A stretch of DNA of 64,000 nt from Mycobacterium xenopi. Lineage in GTDB: Bacteria > Actinomycetota > Actinomycetes > Mycobacteriales > Mycobacteriaceae. The stretch is from positions 1,798,001-1,862,000 of the forward strand of contig NZ_AP022314.1 in assembly GCF_009936235.1 (NCBI RefSeq). Direction: 5' to 3'. Under the pieces are notes generated by a model. It was given only the letters and a program-made list of their open reading frames with translations. It was not told where the DNA came from and did not search any database. Positions 16,937 through 24,350 of this stretch are shown here, piece after piece (positions within the stretch are counted from its first letter, which is position 1; every line of letters starts with the position of its first letter). The position numbers and the translations under genes are program-made.

Positions 16937-17961
16937 TGACCCAGATCTCCGAACGTCTCACCGCAACGTTGCCGGTCGCCGCGCAACCGCTGACCATGGT
17001 CCAAGCGCTCAACCGGGCGCTGCATGACGCGATGGCCGCCGACGAGCGGGTCCTGGTCTACGGATTAGACGTCGCCGCTCAGGGCGGGGTTTTTCGGGTG
17101 ACCGAGGGACTCACAGAGACCTTCGGCGAAGACCGGTGCTTCGACACGCCATTGGCGGAGTCGGCTCTGATCGGGATCTCCGTGGGACTGGCGCTGCGCG
17201 GCTTTGTGCCGGTGCCGGAGATCCAGTTCGACGGGTTCACCTACCCGGCGTTCGATCAGGTGGTCAGCCATCTGGCGAAGTATCACACCCGCACCCGCGG
17301 CGAAGTGGACATGCCGGTCACCGTGCGGATACCGTCATTCGGCGGAATCGGTGCGGCCGAACACCATTCGGAGTCGACCGAGTCCTATTGGGCGCACACC
17401 GCCGGGTTGAAGGTGGTGGTGCCGTCCACACCCGCGGATGCCTACTGGCTGTTGCGTCATGCGATTTCCTGCCGCGACCCGGTGATGTTCTTAGAGCCAA
17501 AGCGGCGCTACTGGGGTCGCGGTGTGGTCGACACGAGCCGACCCGAGCCTCCGATCGGCCAGGCAGCGGTGCGCCGGGTCGGTACCGATGTCACGGTGCT
17601 GACCTACGGCGGACTGGTTGCCACGGCGTTGTCTGCTGCGGAAACCGCTGAGCGGCAACATGGTTGGAGCTTGGAGGTCGTTGATCTGCGATCATTGGTG
17701 CCCTTGGACTTCGACACCGTCGCCGCTTCAATCCGGCGCACCGGACGGTGTGTGGTGCTACATGAAGGGCCGCGCAGCCTCGGCTACGGTGCGGGGCTGG
17801 CCGCACGCATCCAAGAGGAGATGTTCTACGAGCTCGAAGCGCCGGTGTTGCGCGCCTGCGGATTCGACACCCCGTATCCACCGGCACGGTTGGAAAAGTT
17901 GTGGCTGCCCGGCCCGGACCGACTGTTGGATTGTGTCGAACGTGCGCTGGAGTTGCCGTGA
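16936..17961 (+). CDS. bkdB: Branched-chain 2-oxoacid dehydrogenase E1 beta
   Basis: 341 aa, pdhB/Rv2496c equivalent. A transketolase pyrimidine domain (MVQALNRALHDAMAADERV, conserved ETFGEDRCFDTPLAES region) is followed by the C-terminal transketolase domain (RTGRCVVLHEGPRSLG). It forms the alpha2beta2 E1 with BkdA. The start overlaps bkdA by one base and the end overlaps bkdC by four (GTGA), so the three subunits are translationally coupled. Confidence 0.95.
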   Translation: MTQISERLTATLPVAAQPLTMVQALNRALHDAMAADERVLVYGLDVAAQGGVFRVTEGLTETFGEDRCFDTPLAESALIGISVGLALRGFVPVPEIQFDGFTYPAFDQVVSHLAKYHTRTRGEVDMPVTVRIPSFGGIGAAEHHSESTESYWAHTAGLKVVVPSTPADAYWLLRHAISCRDPVMFLEPKRRYWGRGVVDTSRPEPPIGQAAVRRVGTDVTVLTYGGLVATALSAAETAERQHGWSLEVVDLRSLVPLDFDTVAASIRRTGRCVVLHEGPRSLGYGAGLAARIQEEMFYELEAPVLRACGFDTPYPPARLEKLWLPGPDRLLDCVERALELP

Positions 17962-19133
17962 CCGTCAAGCCGTTCGTCGTACCCGACCTCGGCGAGGGGC
18001 TGGAAGAAGTGACGTTGTCGTCGTGGAACGTCGCCGTCGGTGACGACGTCGCACTGAACCAACCGCTGTGCACAGTGGAGACGGCCAAGGCCGAAGTCGA
18101 AATACCGAGCCCGTATGCGGGCCGGATCGTCGAAATTCACGGCACCGAAGGTGAAGTCCTACCGGTCGGCTCGCTGCTGGTGCGCATCGACACCGCGCCC
18201 GACACGGCGGAAACCCCGTCGAACGGTGAATCAGGCACGCGTAGGCCGGTACTGGTGGGTTACGGGGCCGATGACACCCTCGACACCAGCCGGCGGACAG
18301 CGACCGCGGGACGTCCGAAAGCCAAACCCGCGGTGCGGAAACTGGCCGCCGAACTGCTGGTCGATCTGAACGACGTACCGCCCGGGCCCGACGGCATCAT
18401 CACTCGCGAGGCCGTGCTGGCGGCGGCCGGGGTCGGCGTACAGCGTGCAGGTGCATCCTACGACGTGATGCCGGTGCGCGGTGTGCACGCGGAGATGGCG
18501 CGGCGAATGATTGTCTCGCGCAAGGAGATTCCGGATGCCCATGCCAGTGTGCACGTCGAGTGTACGAATCTGCAGCGGGCCTGCGATCGGCTAGGGGTGA
18601 CGCCGTTCGTGCTCACCCTGCGGTTTGTGGTGATCGCGCTGACCCACCACAAGATCCTCAACTCCACCTGGGTGGACGGCGCTGACGGACCGCAAGTGCA
18701 TACCCATCACGCTATACACCTAGGGTTCGCGGTCGCTGCCCCCCGTGGTCTGCTGGTACCGGTCGTCGCCGATGCGCAGCGCAAGACCACCCGGGAGCTC
18801 GCCGACTGTGTCGTCAGGCTGACCGAGCAGGCCCGCGCGGGCACTCTTCAACCGGCTGAGCTGCGGGGATCGACGTTCACGGTGTCGAACTACGGAGCGC
18901 TCGGAGTCGACGAGGGTGTGCCGGTGATCAATTACCCCGAGGCCGCAATCTTGGGCATGGGTTCGCTGCGGCCCCGGCCCATGGCCGTCGAGGACATGGT
19001 CGTCGTGCGCCCCCAGATGACATTGACGTGTGCGTTTGACCACCGCATCGCCGACGGCGCGGCGGTGGCGGGATTCCTAGGTGAGCTCCGTCGACTCATC
19101 GAGTCGCCGGAAACGGCGCTGGCCGACCTGTAG
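17958..19133 (+). CDS. bkdC: Branched-chain 2-oxoacid dehydrogenase E2 (dihydrolipoyl acyltransferase)
   Basis: 391 aa, pdhC/Rv2495c equivalent. A single lipoyl domain at residues 1-80 carries the lipoylation site in VETAKAEV (Lys44). A peripheral subunit-binding domain lies around residues 115-160 (KPAVRKLAAELLVDLNDVP). The catalytic CAT-like domain ends with FDHRIADGAAVAGF, containing the HxxxDG active site. The E3 subunit (Lpd) is not encoded here. The GTG at 17958 overlaps the bkdB stop. Last gene of the operon; it converges on echA14 with 92 bp between. Confidence 0.95.
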   Translation: MTVKPFVVPDLGEGLEEVTLSSWNVAVGDDVALNQPLCTVETAKAEVEIPSPYAGRIVEIHGTEGEVLPVGSLLVRIDTAPDTAETPSNGESGTRRPVLVGYGADDTLDTSRRTATAGRPKAKPAVRKLAAELLVDLNDVPPGPDGIITREAVLAAAGVGVQRAGASYDVMPVRGVHAEMARRMIVSRKEIPDAHASVHVECTNLQRACDRLGVTPFVLTLRFVVIALTHHKILNSTWVDGADGPQVHTHHAIHLGFAVAAPRGLLVPVVADAQRKTTRELADCVVRLTEQARAGTLQPAELRGSTFTVSNYGALGVDEGVPVINYPEAAILGMGSLRPRPMAVEDMVVVRPQMTLTCAFDHRIADGAAVAGFLGELRRLIESPETALADL

Positions 19134-19225
19134 CGGCCACGGCGCCGGTGACGCCCGACGATGCGTCCGATCATGATGTGCGGAATCCATTGGTGTCCAA
19201 CGCAATATGAGCAAGGCCCCGGCTG

Positions 19226-19984
19226 TTATTTTCGCCGTGCCGCTGCCAACCGGGCCGCGAATTCCGGCGACAGGATCGACGCAGCCTGCGGGCCCAGCTC
19301 GACGCGTTTAGCCAGCTCGTGTTGTTCGGTGTCAATCGAGCCCGGACTGGCGGTGGCCCGCATGGTGGCCTTGGTAGCCAACACCACCTCGCGTGGTGCG
19401 GCGGCTGGTCCGGCGGCCAGCTCCAGCGCGGCGGCGACCGGATCGTCGGCGACACCGAGCGCCAGCCCATGCGCCACCGCGGCCTGGGCGTCGAACGACA
19501 TCCCGAACAGCAGGGCGGCGCGGGCGACCTGCGGGCCAACGGCGCGCTGCAGCATCCACGTGGCGCCGCCGCCGGGATGTAACCCCAGCTTCTGAAAGCG
19601 CGCGTCAAACACCGCGGCCGGCCCCGCAATCCGCACGTCGGCGGCCATCGCCAGGTTCAGGCCCGCCCCCACTGCTACCCCGTTGACCGCGGCGATCGTC
19701 GGAAGCGTGCAGTTGCCGACCGCCATGAAGCCGTCATAGAGCCGCAGCAGTGCCTGTTCGGCCGCCTCGCCCAACGCACCCAGGTCGGCGCCCGCGCAGA
19801 ACGCTTTGCCGGCGCCGGTCACCACGACGGCATGCACTTGTTGGTCAGCCTCGGCCCGCCGCACCGCGGCACGCAGCTGGGCCGACATAGCATCGGTGAC
19901 GGCGTTGCGCCGATCGGGGTCGTTGACGGTGATGAGCGCGACGCGCTTGTCGACACGGTAGAGAACAAGATCCGACCGGGCCAT
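19226..19984 (-). CDS. echA14: Enoyl-CoA hydratase/isomerase family protein EchA14
   Basis: 252-aa crotonase-fold protein. Oxyanion-hole region GAGKAFCAGADLGAL is near residue 58-72, and a second conserved stretch AAVNGVAVGAGLNLAMAADV lies near 100-118. The ATG at 19984 was chosen because GGAGGAG lies 4 bp upstream and the protein then starts like M. tuberculosis EchA14 (Rv2486). A longer frame to 20068 lacks coding character. It may take part in fatty or branched acyl-CoA breakdown; substrate not evident. Confidence 0.9.
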   Translation of the reverse strand: MARSDLVLYRVDKRVALITVNDPDRRNAVTDAMSAQLRAAVRRAEADQQVHAVVVTGAGKAFCAGADLGALGEAAEQALLRLYDGFMAVGNCTLPTIAAVNGVAVGAGLNLAMAADVRIAGPAAVFDARFQKLGLHPGGGATWMLQRAVGPQVARAALLFGMSFDAQAAVAHGLALGVADDPVAAALELAAGPAAAPREVVLATKATMRATASPGSIDTEQHELAKRVELGPQAASILSPEFAARLAAARRK

Positions 19985-20154
19985 CTGGCTCCTCCGCGAA
20001 TAGGCGTTTGCTCGTAATGTCGGCGTCGCAGTGGTAAGCCCACCGGACCCGATCATCGTTGCGGCCACGCCAGGGTAATCGGTGCCGGGTGACCGTCGAC
20101 TACCACAACGTCAGCGCCACCACTTCGCCACAAGTTCCCCACCCGCCCCACTAG

Positions 20155-20228
20155 TGCCCCCGGCAGGAATCGAACCTGCGACCTAGGGATTAGAAGGCCC
20201 TTGCTCTATCCAACTGAGCTACGGAGGC
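20155..20228 (-). tRNA. tRNA-Arg (TCT)
   Basis: Minus-strand cloverleaf. Acceptor arms GCCTCCG/CGGGGGC pair with one T-G wobble, anticodon loop CTTCTAA gives TCT, and the T arm is GCAGGTTCGATTCCTGC. No CCA is encoded. Confidence 0.94.
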
Positions 20229-20413
20229 AATGCGCAGGTCAGTCTATCGAACGGGGGGCGCGCGCCCGGCTTAGCCGCGCAACGCCGAGCCAAATGTCAT
20301 GAGAGACAACGGCCATTCACTAGTGTGTGACGCACGACACATGTACGCTACCGCTGGCCGCATGCCGCGTCCGGCGGCGGTGCATGTGCCCGGCGTCAAG
20401 GAGTGGCGTTGCC

Positions 20414-21673
20414 ATGAGCATGGCTATGGACGTGACCACGCGGTGCTCGCGGGCGGGCGCTCGGGTATTGCAGCAGGGCCGGCATCTGGCGGCAGACGCC
20501 GTCGGCACCTACCGCACCGGTGCGCTACTGCTGCGCGGTTCGCCCGTTGCTCTTGGCTGGTTTGCTGGCTGGCTTTCGGCGGAGTTTTCCCCGCAGGTGC
20601 TCACCGGGCATGCGTTGTCTCGCATCACGCCCCCGCCGGTCGGGCGGGTGGCCACGGCGTGGGCGGCGCAGCGGGCCGATCAGATCCTCACCGCCGCACT
20701 TGAGGAGTCTTTCGGACCGCACTACCGCGATCGGGTGTGCCATCCGCTCGGCGATCAGCGCGGGTCTGTGCGCCGCGATGGGCTGTGGCATTCGGTCGGG
20801 CATCGCCGGCGCTATGCGGCGCAGACGTCGGACATCGCCTATGGCCCCGGGGGTCGCGACAACCTGCTGGATATCTGGCGCCAGCCCGACCTGGCGGGCG
20901 GAGACCGTCGCCCGGTACTGGTGCAGGTGCCCGGCGGCGGGTGGACCATCAACGGCAAACGTGGGCAGGCATACCCGCTGATGGGCCGCATGGTCGAGCT
21001 CGGCTGGATCTGCGTGTCCATCGACTACCGCAAAAGCCCTCGCAGCGCGTGGCCGGCACACATCGTCGATGTGAAGAGGGCGATCGCGTGGGTACGTGAC
21101 AACATCGCCGACTACGGGGGAGACCCAGGTTTCATCGCGATCACCGGTGGTTCGGCAGGGGCCCACCTGGCTGCGTTGGCGGCTCTCACCGCGAACGATC
21201 CGCGACTTCAGCCCGGGTTTGAACACGCCGACACGACCCTGCAGGCTGCGGTGCCGTATTACGGCGTCTACGACTTCACGAAAGCCGAGCACATGCACGA
21301 ACTGATGCTGCCGTTCCTCGAGCATTTCGTGATGCAGACCCGGTACGCCGACGATCCAGAATTGTTCGCGTCGGCGTCGCCAATCTCGCACGCCCACAGC
21401 GCAGCTCCACCGTTTTTCGTGCTGCACGGCGAGAACGATTCGCTGATTCCGCGCACACAAGCCCGTTCTTTTTGCGCAGCGCTTCGTGAAGCGCGCGCGT
21501 CGACGGTGTGCTATGCCGAGCTCGCCAACGCTCACCACGCTTTTGACACCGTCGCCACGGTGCGCTCACGCCTGGCTGCCGATGCGGTCGCGGATTTCTT
21601 GGGCCTGATCTACGGGCGCTACGTTCACTCGGGTGTGAGTTTTTTGGCCGAGCCCGCAACTCCGGCCAGCTGA
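20414..21673 (+). CDS. lipQ: Alpha/beta-hydrolase esterase/lipase LipQ
   Basis: 419-aa hydrolase of the HSL/carboxylesterase type. The oxyanion loop is PGGGWTING, the nucleophile elbow is TGGSAGAHLA (GxSxG), an acidic residue sits in VLHGENDSLIP, and the catalytic His is in ANAHHAFD near the C-terminus. An N-terminal ~110 residues with a hydrophobic stretch precede the hydrolase domain. The ATG at 20414 has AAGGAG at 20399-20404. Counterpart of M. tuberculosis Rv2485c (421 aa). An IS element is inserted 17 bp after the stop codon and leaves the gene intact. Confidence 0.9.
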   Translation: MSMAMDVTTRCSRAGARVLQQGRHLAADAVGTYRTGALLLRGSPVALGWFAGWLSAEFSPQVLTGHALSRITPPPVGRVATAWAAQRADQILTAALEESFGPHYRDRVCHPLGDQRGSVRRDGLWHSVGHRRRYAAQTSDIAYGPGGRDNLLDIWRQPDLAGGDRRPVLVQVPGGGWTINGKRGQAYPLMGRMVELGWICVSIDYRKSPRSAWPAHIVDVKRAIAWVRDNIADYGGDPGFIAITGGSAGAHLAALAALTANDPRLQPGFEHADTTLQAAVPYYGVYDFTKAEHMHELMLPFLEHFVMQTRYADDPELFASASPISHAHSAAPPFFVLHGENDSLIPRTQARSFCAALREARASTVCYAELANAHHAFDTVATVRSRLAADAVADFLGLIYGRYVHSGVSFLAEPATPAS

Positions 21674-21686
21674 ATCGCGCACAGGC

Positions 21687-21690
21687 CTAT
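21687..21690. repeat. Target-site duplication CTAT, left copy
   Basis: CTAT directly abuts the left inverted repeat and is repeated at 24151-24154 right after the right inverted repeat. A 4-bp duplication is in the normal range for IS3-family insertion. Confidence 0.8.
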
Positions 21691-21718
21691 TGAACCGTCC
21701 CGGGTTTCGTGCACACCT
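21691..21718 (+). repeat. Left terminal inverted repeat of the IS3-family element
   Basis: Starts TGAACCGTCCCGGGTTT and ends TGCACACCT. Pairs with 24123-24150 with mismatches only at repeat positions 7, 18 and 19. TG...CA ends are typical of IS3. Confidence 0.88.
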
Positions 21719-21741
21719 TCTTTTGAGGGAAGGATGGCACG

Positions 21742-22053
21742 ATGCCGAGCAAGTACGATGAGAACACCAAGGCCAAGGCGGTGCGGCTGGTCCGAGAGCA
21801 TCGCGATGACTACGAGACCGAGTGGGCGGCGATGCGCGCGATCTCGGCGCGGTTGGGGATGAGCGCGGAGACGCTGCGCAAATGGGTGCGCCAGGCCGAG
21901 GTGGACGACGGTGAGGCTGCGGGTGTGCCGACTGAGACCGCACGCGAGCTGCGGGAGCTGCGCCGCAAAACCAAGGAACTTGAGCAAACGATCGAAATAC
22001 TAAAGGCCGCAACAACTTTCTTCGCGCGGGAGTGCGACCCGCTACACCGCTGA
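21742..22053 (+). CDS. IS3-family transposase OrfA
   Basis: 103-aa DNA-binding subunit. The helix-turn-helix lies at about residues 10-50 (KAKAVRLVREHRDDYETEW, then LGMSAETLRKWVRQ). A leucine-zipper-like helix follows at 65-95 (ELRELRRKTKELEQTIEIL), ending in the family-typical KAATTFFARE. The ATG at 21742 is preceded by GAGGGAAGGA at 21725-21734. It overlaps orfB by 22 bp in the -1 frame, as usual for IS3, where a -1 frameshift makes the OrfAB transposase. Confidence 0.93.
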   Translation: MPSKYDENTKAKAVRLVREHRDDYETEWAAMRAISARLGMSAETLRKWVRQAEVDDGEAAGVPTETARELRELRRKTKELEQTIEILKAATTFFARECDPLHR

Positions 22054-23081
22054 TCTGCGAGTTCATCGACGAACACAAGGACCGGTTCGGGGTCGTACCG
22101 ATGTGCCGCGCCCTGGGTGTCCAGGGCGTGGCGATCGCCCCACGCACCTACTGGGCACACCGGTCGTCGGCGCCGTCAAAACGGGCCCTGTGGGACACCA
22201 CGATCACCGAGATCCTCGCCGGCGTCTATGAGCCTGACGAGCACGGCAAACGCCCACCGGAGTGCCTGTACGGCAGCCTGAAGATGTGGGCGCACCTGCA
22301 GCGCCAGGGCATCCCGGTGGCGCGCTGCACGGTCGAACGGATCATGCGCAAGCACGGCTGGCGCGGGGCCACGCGCGCCCGGACGATACGCACTACCGAG
22401 CGCGATCCGGCCGCCGCGAGAGCGCCGGACCTGGTGCGGCGGCGCTTCCATGCATCGCGGCCCAACGAGCTGGACGTGGCGGACTTCACCTACGTGCCGC
22501 TCGATGGCGGCGGGTTCGGCTACACCGCATTCGTAATCGACGCCTATGCCGGGCTGATCGCGGGCTGGGAGTGCTCGTTGACGAAGAACACCGCCTTCGT
22601 CGAGCGGGCGATCCGCCAAGCCACGGCATACCGGGCGCGGCAGGGACATCCGCTCACCGGTGACACGATTCATCACAGCGATGCCGGATCACAATACACC
22701 GCAACACATTTCACTGAGACACTGATGCTGGCCGGACTCGTCCCGTCGATCGGGACTGTCGGGGACGCCCTCGATAACGCGTTGGCCGAAACCACGATCG
22801 GGCTCTACAAAACCGAGTGCGTGCGCGCGGGCTCCCCGTTCCGCACCGGACCGATCCGCACCCTCGCCGACCTGGAGAACATCACCTCGGCGTGGGTGCA
22901 CTGGTATAACACCGCCAGGCTCATGCACCGCCTTGGCCGCCCGCCCGCCAGCCGAAGCCGAGGCCGAGTACTACGCCCGGCTGCAAGCCGGCGACCCCAT
23001 CAGCAGTCCGTAGGCTCGGGTCGCGACGGGGGTGTCACCCAACACCGATGGCAGACTCGGGACTTGTGGCGGAGTTGTTGA
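22032..23081 (+). CDS. IS3-family transposase OrfB (DDE integrase), C-terminus frameshifted
   Basis: 349-aa rve/DDE catalytic subunit. The triad is visible: D in VADFTYVPLDGG, D in IHHSDAGSQY, E in NALAETTIGLYKTE with the expected spacing. It is entered from orfA by -1 frameshift or from the GTG at 22032; the -1 frame is open from 21984. From about 22945 the frame runs off the family-typical C-terminus. Another frame continues as PAEAEAEYYARLQAGD to a TAG at 23011-23013, so a one-base indel in the CG-rich run near 22940-22955 has replaced the last ~24 residues by ~45 unrelated ones. All catalytic residues lie before the lesion, so activity may be retained. The shifted end overlaps the next gene by 34 bp. 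Confidence 0.88.
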   Translation: MRPATPLICEFIDEHKDRFGVVPMCRALGVQGVAIAPRTYWAHRSSAPSKRALWDTTITEILAGVYEPDEHGKRPPECLYGSLKMWAHLQRQGIPVARCTVERIMRKHGWRGATRARTIRTTERDPAAARAPDLVRRRFHASRPNELDVADFTYVPLDGGGFGYTAFVIDAYAGLIAGWECSLTKNTAFVERAIRQATAYRARQGHPLTGDTIHHSDAGSQYTATHFTETLMLAGLVPSIGTVGDALDNALAETTIGLYKTECVRAGSPFRTGPIRTLADLENITSAWVHWYNTARLMHRLGRPPASRSRGRVLRPAASRRPHQQSVGSGRDGGVTQHRWQTRDLWRSC

Positions 23082-24061
23082 TCGCGGTCAACCCGGATGA
23101 AGACTCCAGGCTGCCGTTGTTGCTGAGGGTCCCGCTCGGTGGCGGTGACCTGCTGTTCCGCACGTCGGGAACCTGGCCGCGGGAAAAAGCTTTGTTCGCC
23201 TACCCGGTACCGCTGGACGAGTGGCCCGACGATCCGGTAATCGTCGAACGAGTGCGGTTGCGGTCGTGTCGTCGGCGCGGCGCAGCGATCGACGTGATCG
23301 CCGACCGGTCCCGGCACAACCGCTCCCAGCTCGTGTTCACCCAGGCTCGGGGCCGCGACGTGGTGTTTTGGCAGTCGCCGCGCACCCGCAAACAGGCACG
23401 CCCGAACGTGCGCACCCCGACCGCCCGCGCGCACGGCATCGAGGAGCTGCAGATCGTGGTCGACAGCCACGAGCAGTACGCCTACCGGTTCGCAACCCAG
23501 CAGGTCACCACGGTCAAGCGGGCGCTGCCGTGCGGGGACTACGGAATCGTCGTTGATGGTCAGCTTGTCGCCAGCGTGGAACGCAAGTCACTGGTCGATC
23601 TGGTAGCCAGCCTCACCGGCGGCAAGCTGCGCTACCAGGTCGGCGACCTAGCCGCGCTCCCGCGCGCGGCGGTGGTCATCGAGGATCGCTACTCGCAGCT
23701 GTTCAAGCTTGACCGCATCCGGCCCGCGGTGGTCGCCGACGGGCTCGCCGAGTTGCAGATCCGCTGGCCGAACGTGCCCGTCGTGTTCTGCGAGACCCGC
23801 CAGCTCGCCGAGGAATACACCTACCGGTTCCTCGCCGCCGCCAACGCCTGGGCGACCACCGAACACGCTGCCATGCAACGTATCTCACCGATCAGAGTCG
23901 ACATCGCCCACCTCGACCAGGCACCCGCAGCGCCGACGCCATCCACCGCCGAAGTCCGCGCCTGGGCTCGCGGCACCGGCTTACCGGTACCCGACCGCGG
24001 CCGGCTCCGCCCCGAGATCTGGACTGCTTGGTACGACACCAACTCGTCGAACCGAACCTAG
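23048..24061 (+). CDS. ERCC4-domain nuclease with Lsr2-like C-terminal tail (transposon passenger)
   Basis: 337 aa, inside the IS element. Residues ~1-130 form an unassigned N-terminal region. Residues ~135-260 match an ERCC4/XPF-Mus81 nuclease fold: VVDSHEQ (D139), PCGDYGIV (D164) and VERKSLVDLVASL (E178, R179, K180, D184), the GD...ERKxxxD active-site pattern. Residues ~299-330 (AEVRAWARGTGLPVPDRGRL...) resemble the C-terminal DNA-binding domain of the nucleoid protein Lsr2, including an RGR minor-groove motif. The ATG at 23048 begins 35 bp after the ancestral orfB stop. It likely binds (perhaps AT-rich) DNA and cleaves it; a role in transposition, repair or element maintenance is inference. 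Confidence 0.82.
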   Translation: MADSGLVAELLIAVNPDEDSRLPLLLRVPLGGGDLLFRTSGTWPREKALFAYPVPLDEWPDDPVIVERVRLRSCRRRGAAIDVIADRSRHNRSQLVFTQARGRDVVFWQSPRTRKQARPNVRTPTARAHGIEELQIVVDSHEQYAYRFATQQVTTVKRALPCGDYGIVVDGQLVASVERKSLVDLVASLTGGKLRYQVGDLAALPRAAVVIEDRYSQLFKLDRIRPAVVADGLAELQIRWPNVPVVFCETRQLAEEYTYRFLAAANAWATTEHAAMQRISPIRVDIAHLDQAPAAPTPSTAEVRAWARGTGLPVPDRGRLRPEIWTAWYDTNSSNRT

Positions 24062-24122
24062 CGTCTACGGCCGCGTACTACGCTCACCACCAGATCAGGA
24101 AGCACACCGGTCACACGAAACG

Positions 24123-24150
24123 AGGTGTGCATCAAACCCGGGATGGTTCA
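24123..24150 (-). repeat. Right terminal inverted repeat of the IS3-family element
   Basis: On the minus strand it starts TGAACCATCCCGGGTTT and ends TGCACACCT, matching the left repeat at 25 of 28 positions. It lies 61 bp beyond the passenger gene stop, which places that gene inside the mobile unit. Confidence 0.88.
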
Positions 24151-24154
24151 CTAT
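24151..24154. repeat. Target-site duplication CTAT, right copy
   Basis: Second copy of CTAT next to the right inverted repeat, identical to 21687-21690. Confidence 0.8.
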
Positions 24155-24350
24155 CCAATTTGTCGGTCCAGCAGGCCATTTCGTGACTTGTCCATCGGTC
24201 GACGAGCTCGTCGCGCGGATCCGCACAATCAGCTGCCACCACCGCGTCAACCGGACTAGCGTTGTCTTGGCACAGGTTGCGGATCACGGGAGGCTTGAGT
24301 GGCGATGTCAGCACGGTCGCGTCGGGCTTTCCCGGCGGGAGGTGGCAACG

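Larger units (their letters stand above)
21691..24150 (+). mobile_element. IS3-family element with a passenger nuclease gene
   Basis: A 2460-bp element bounded by 28-bp terminal inverted repeats that match at 25 of 28 positions (21691-21718 and 24123-24150; both begin TGAACC and share TCCCGGGTTT and TGCACACCT). A CTAT duplication flanks it on both sides. It contains orfA and orfB of an IS3-family transposase and, in the same orientation, an ERCC4-domain nuclease gene not normally found in IS3 elements, which are usually 1.2-1.6 kb. It sits between lipQ and the acyltransferase gene, interrupting neither. The near-perfect repeats and intact duplication suggest fairly recent insertion. Confidence 0.88.

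Noticed and set aside
20155..20228. tRNA-Arg as integration site of a genomic island
   Set aside because: No integrase gene and no repeated tRNA 3' end were seen nearby; the adjacent mobile DNA has its own inverted repeats and target duplication.
23014..23047. Right end of the IS element directly behind orfB
   Set aside because: No sequence matching the left inverted repeat occurs here; the matching repeat with flanking CTAT is at 24123-24150.
23709..24350. Upstream extension of the WS/DGAT-family gene
   Set aside because: The open frame runs through the passenger nuclease gene and the right end of the IS element; the GTG at 24351 with a strong ribosome site and family length is the true start.
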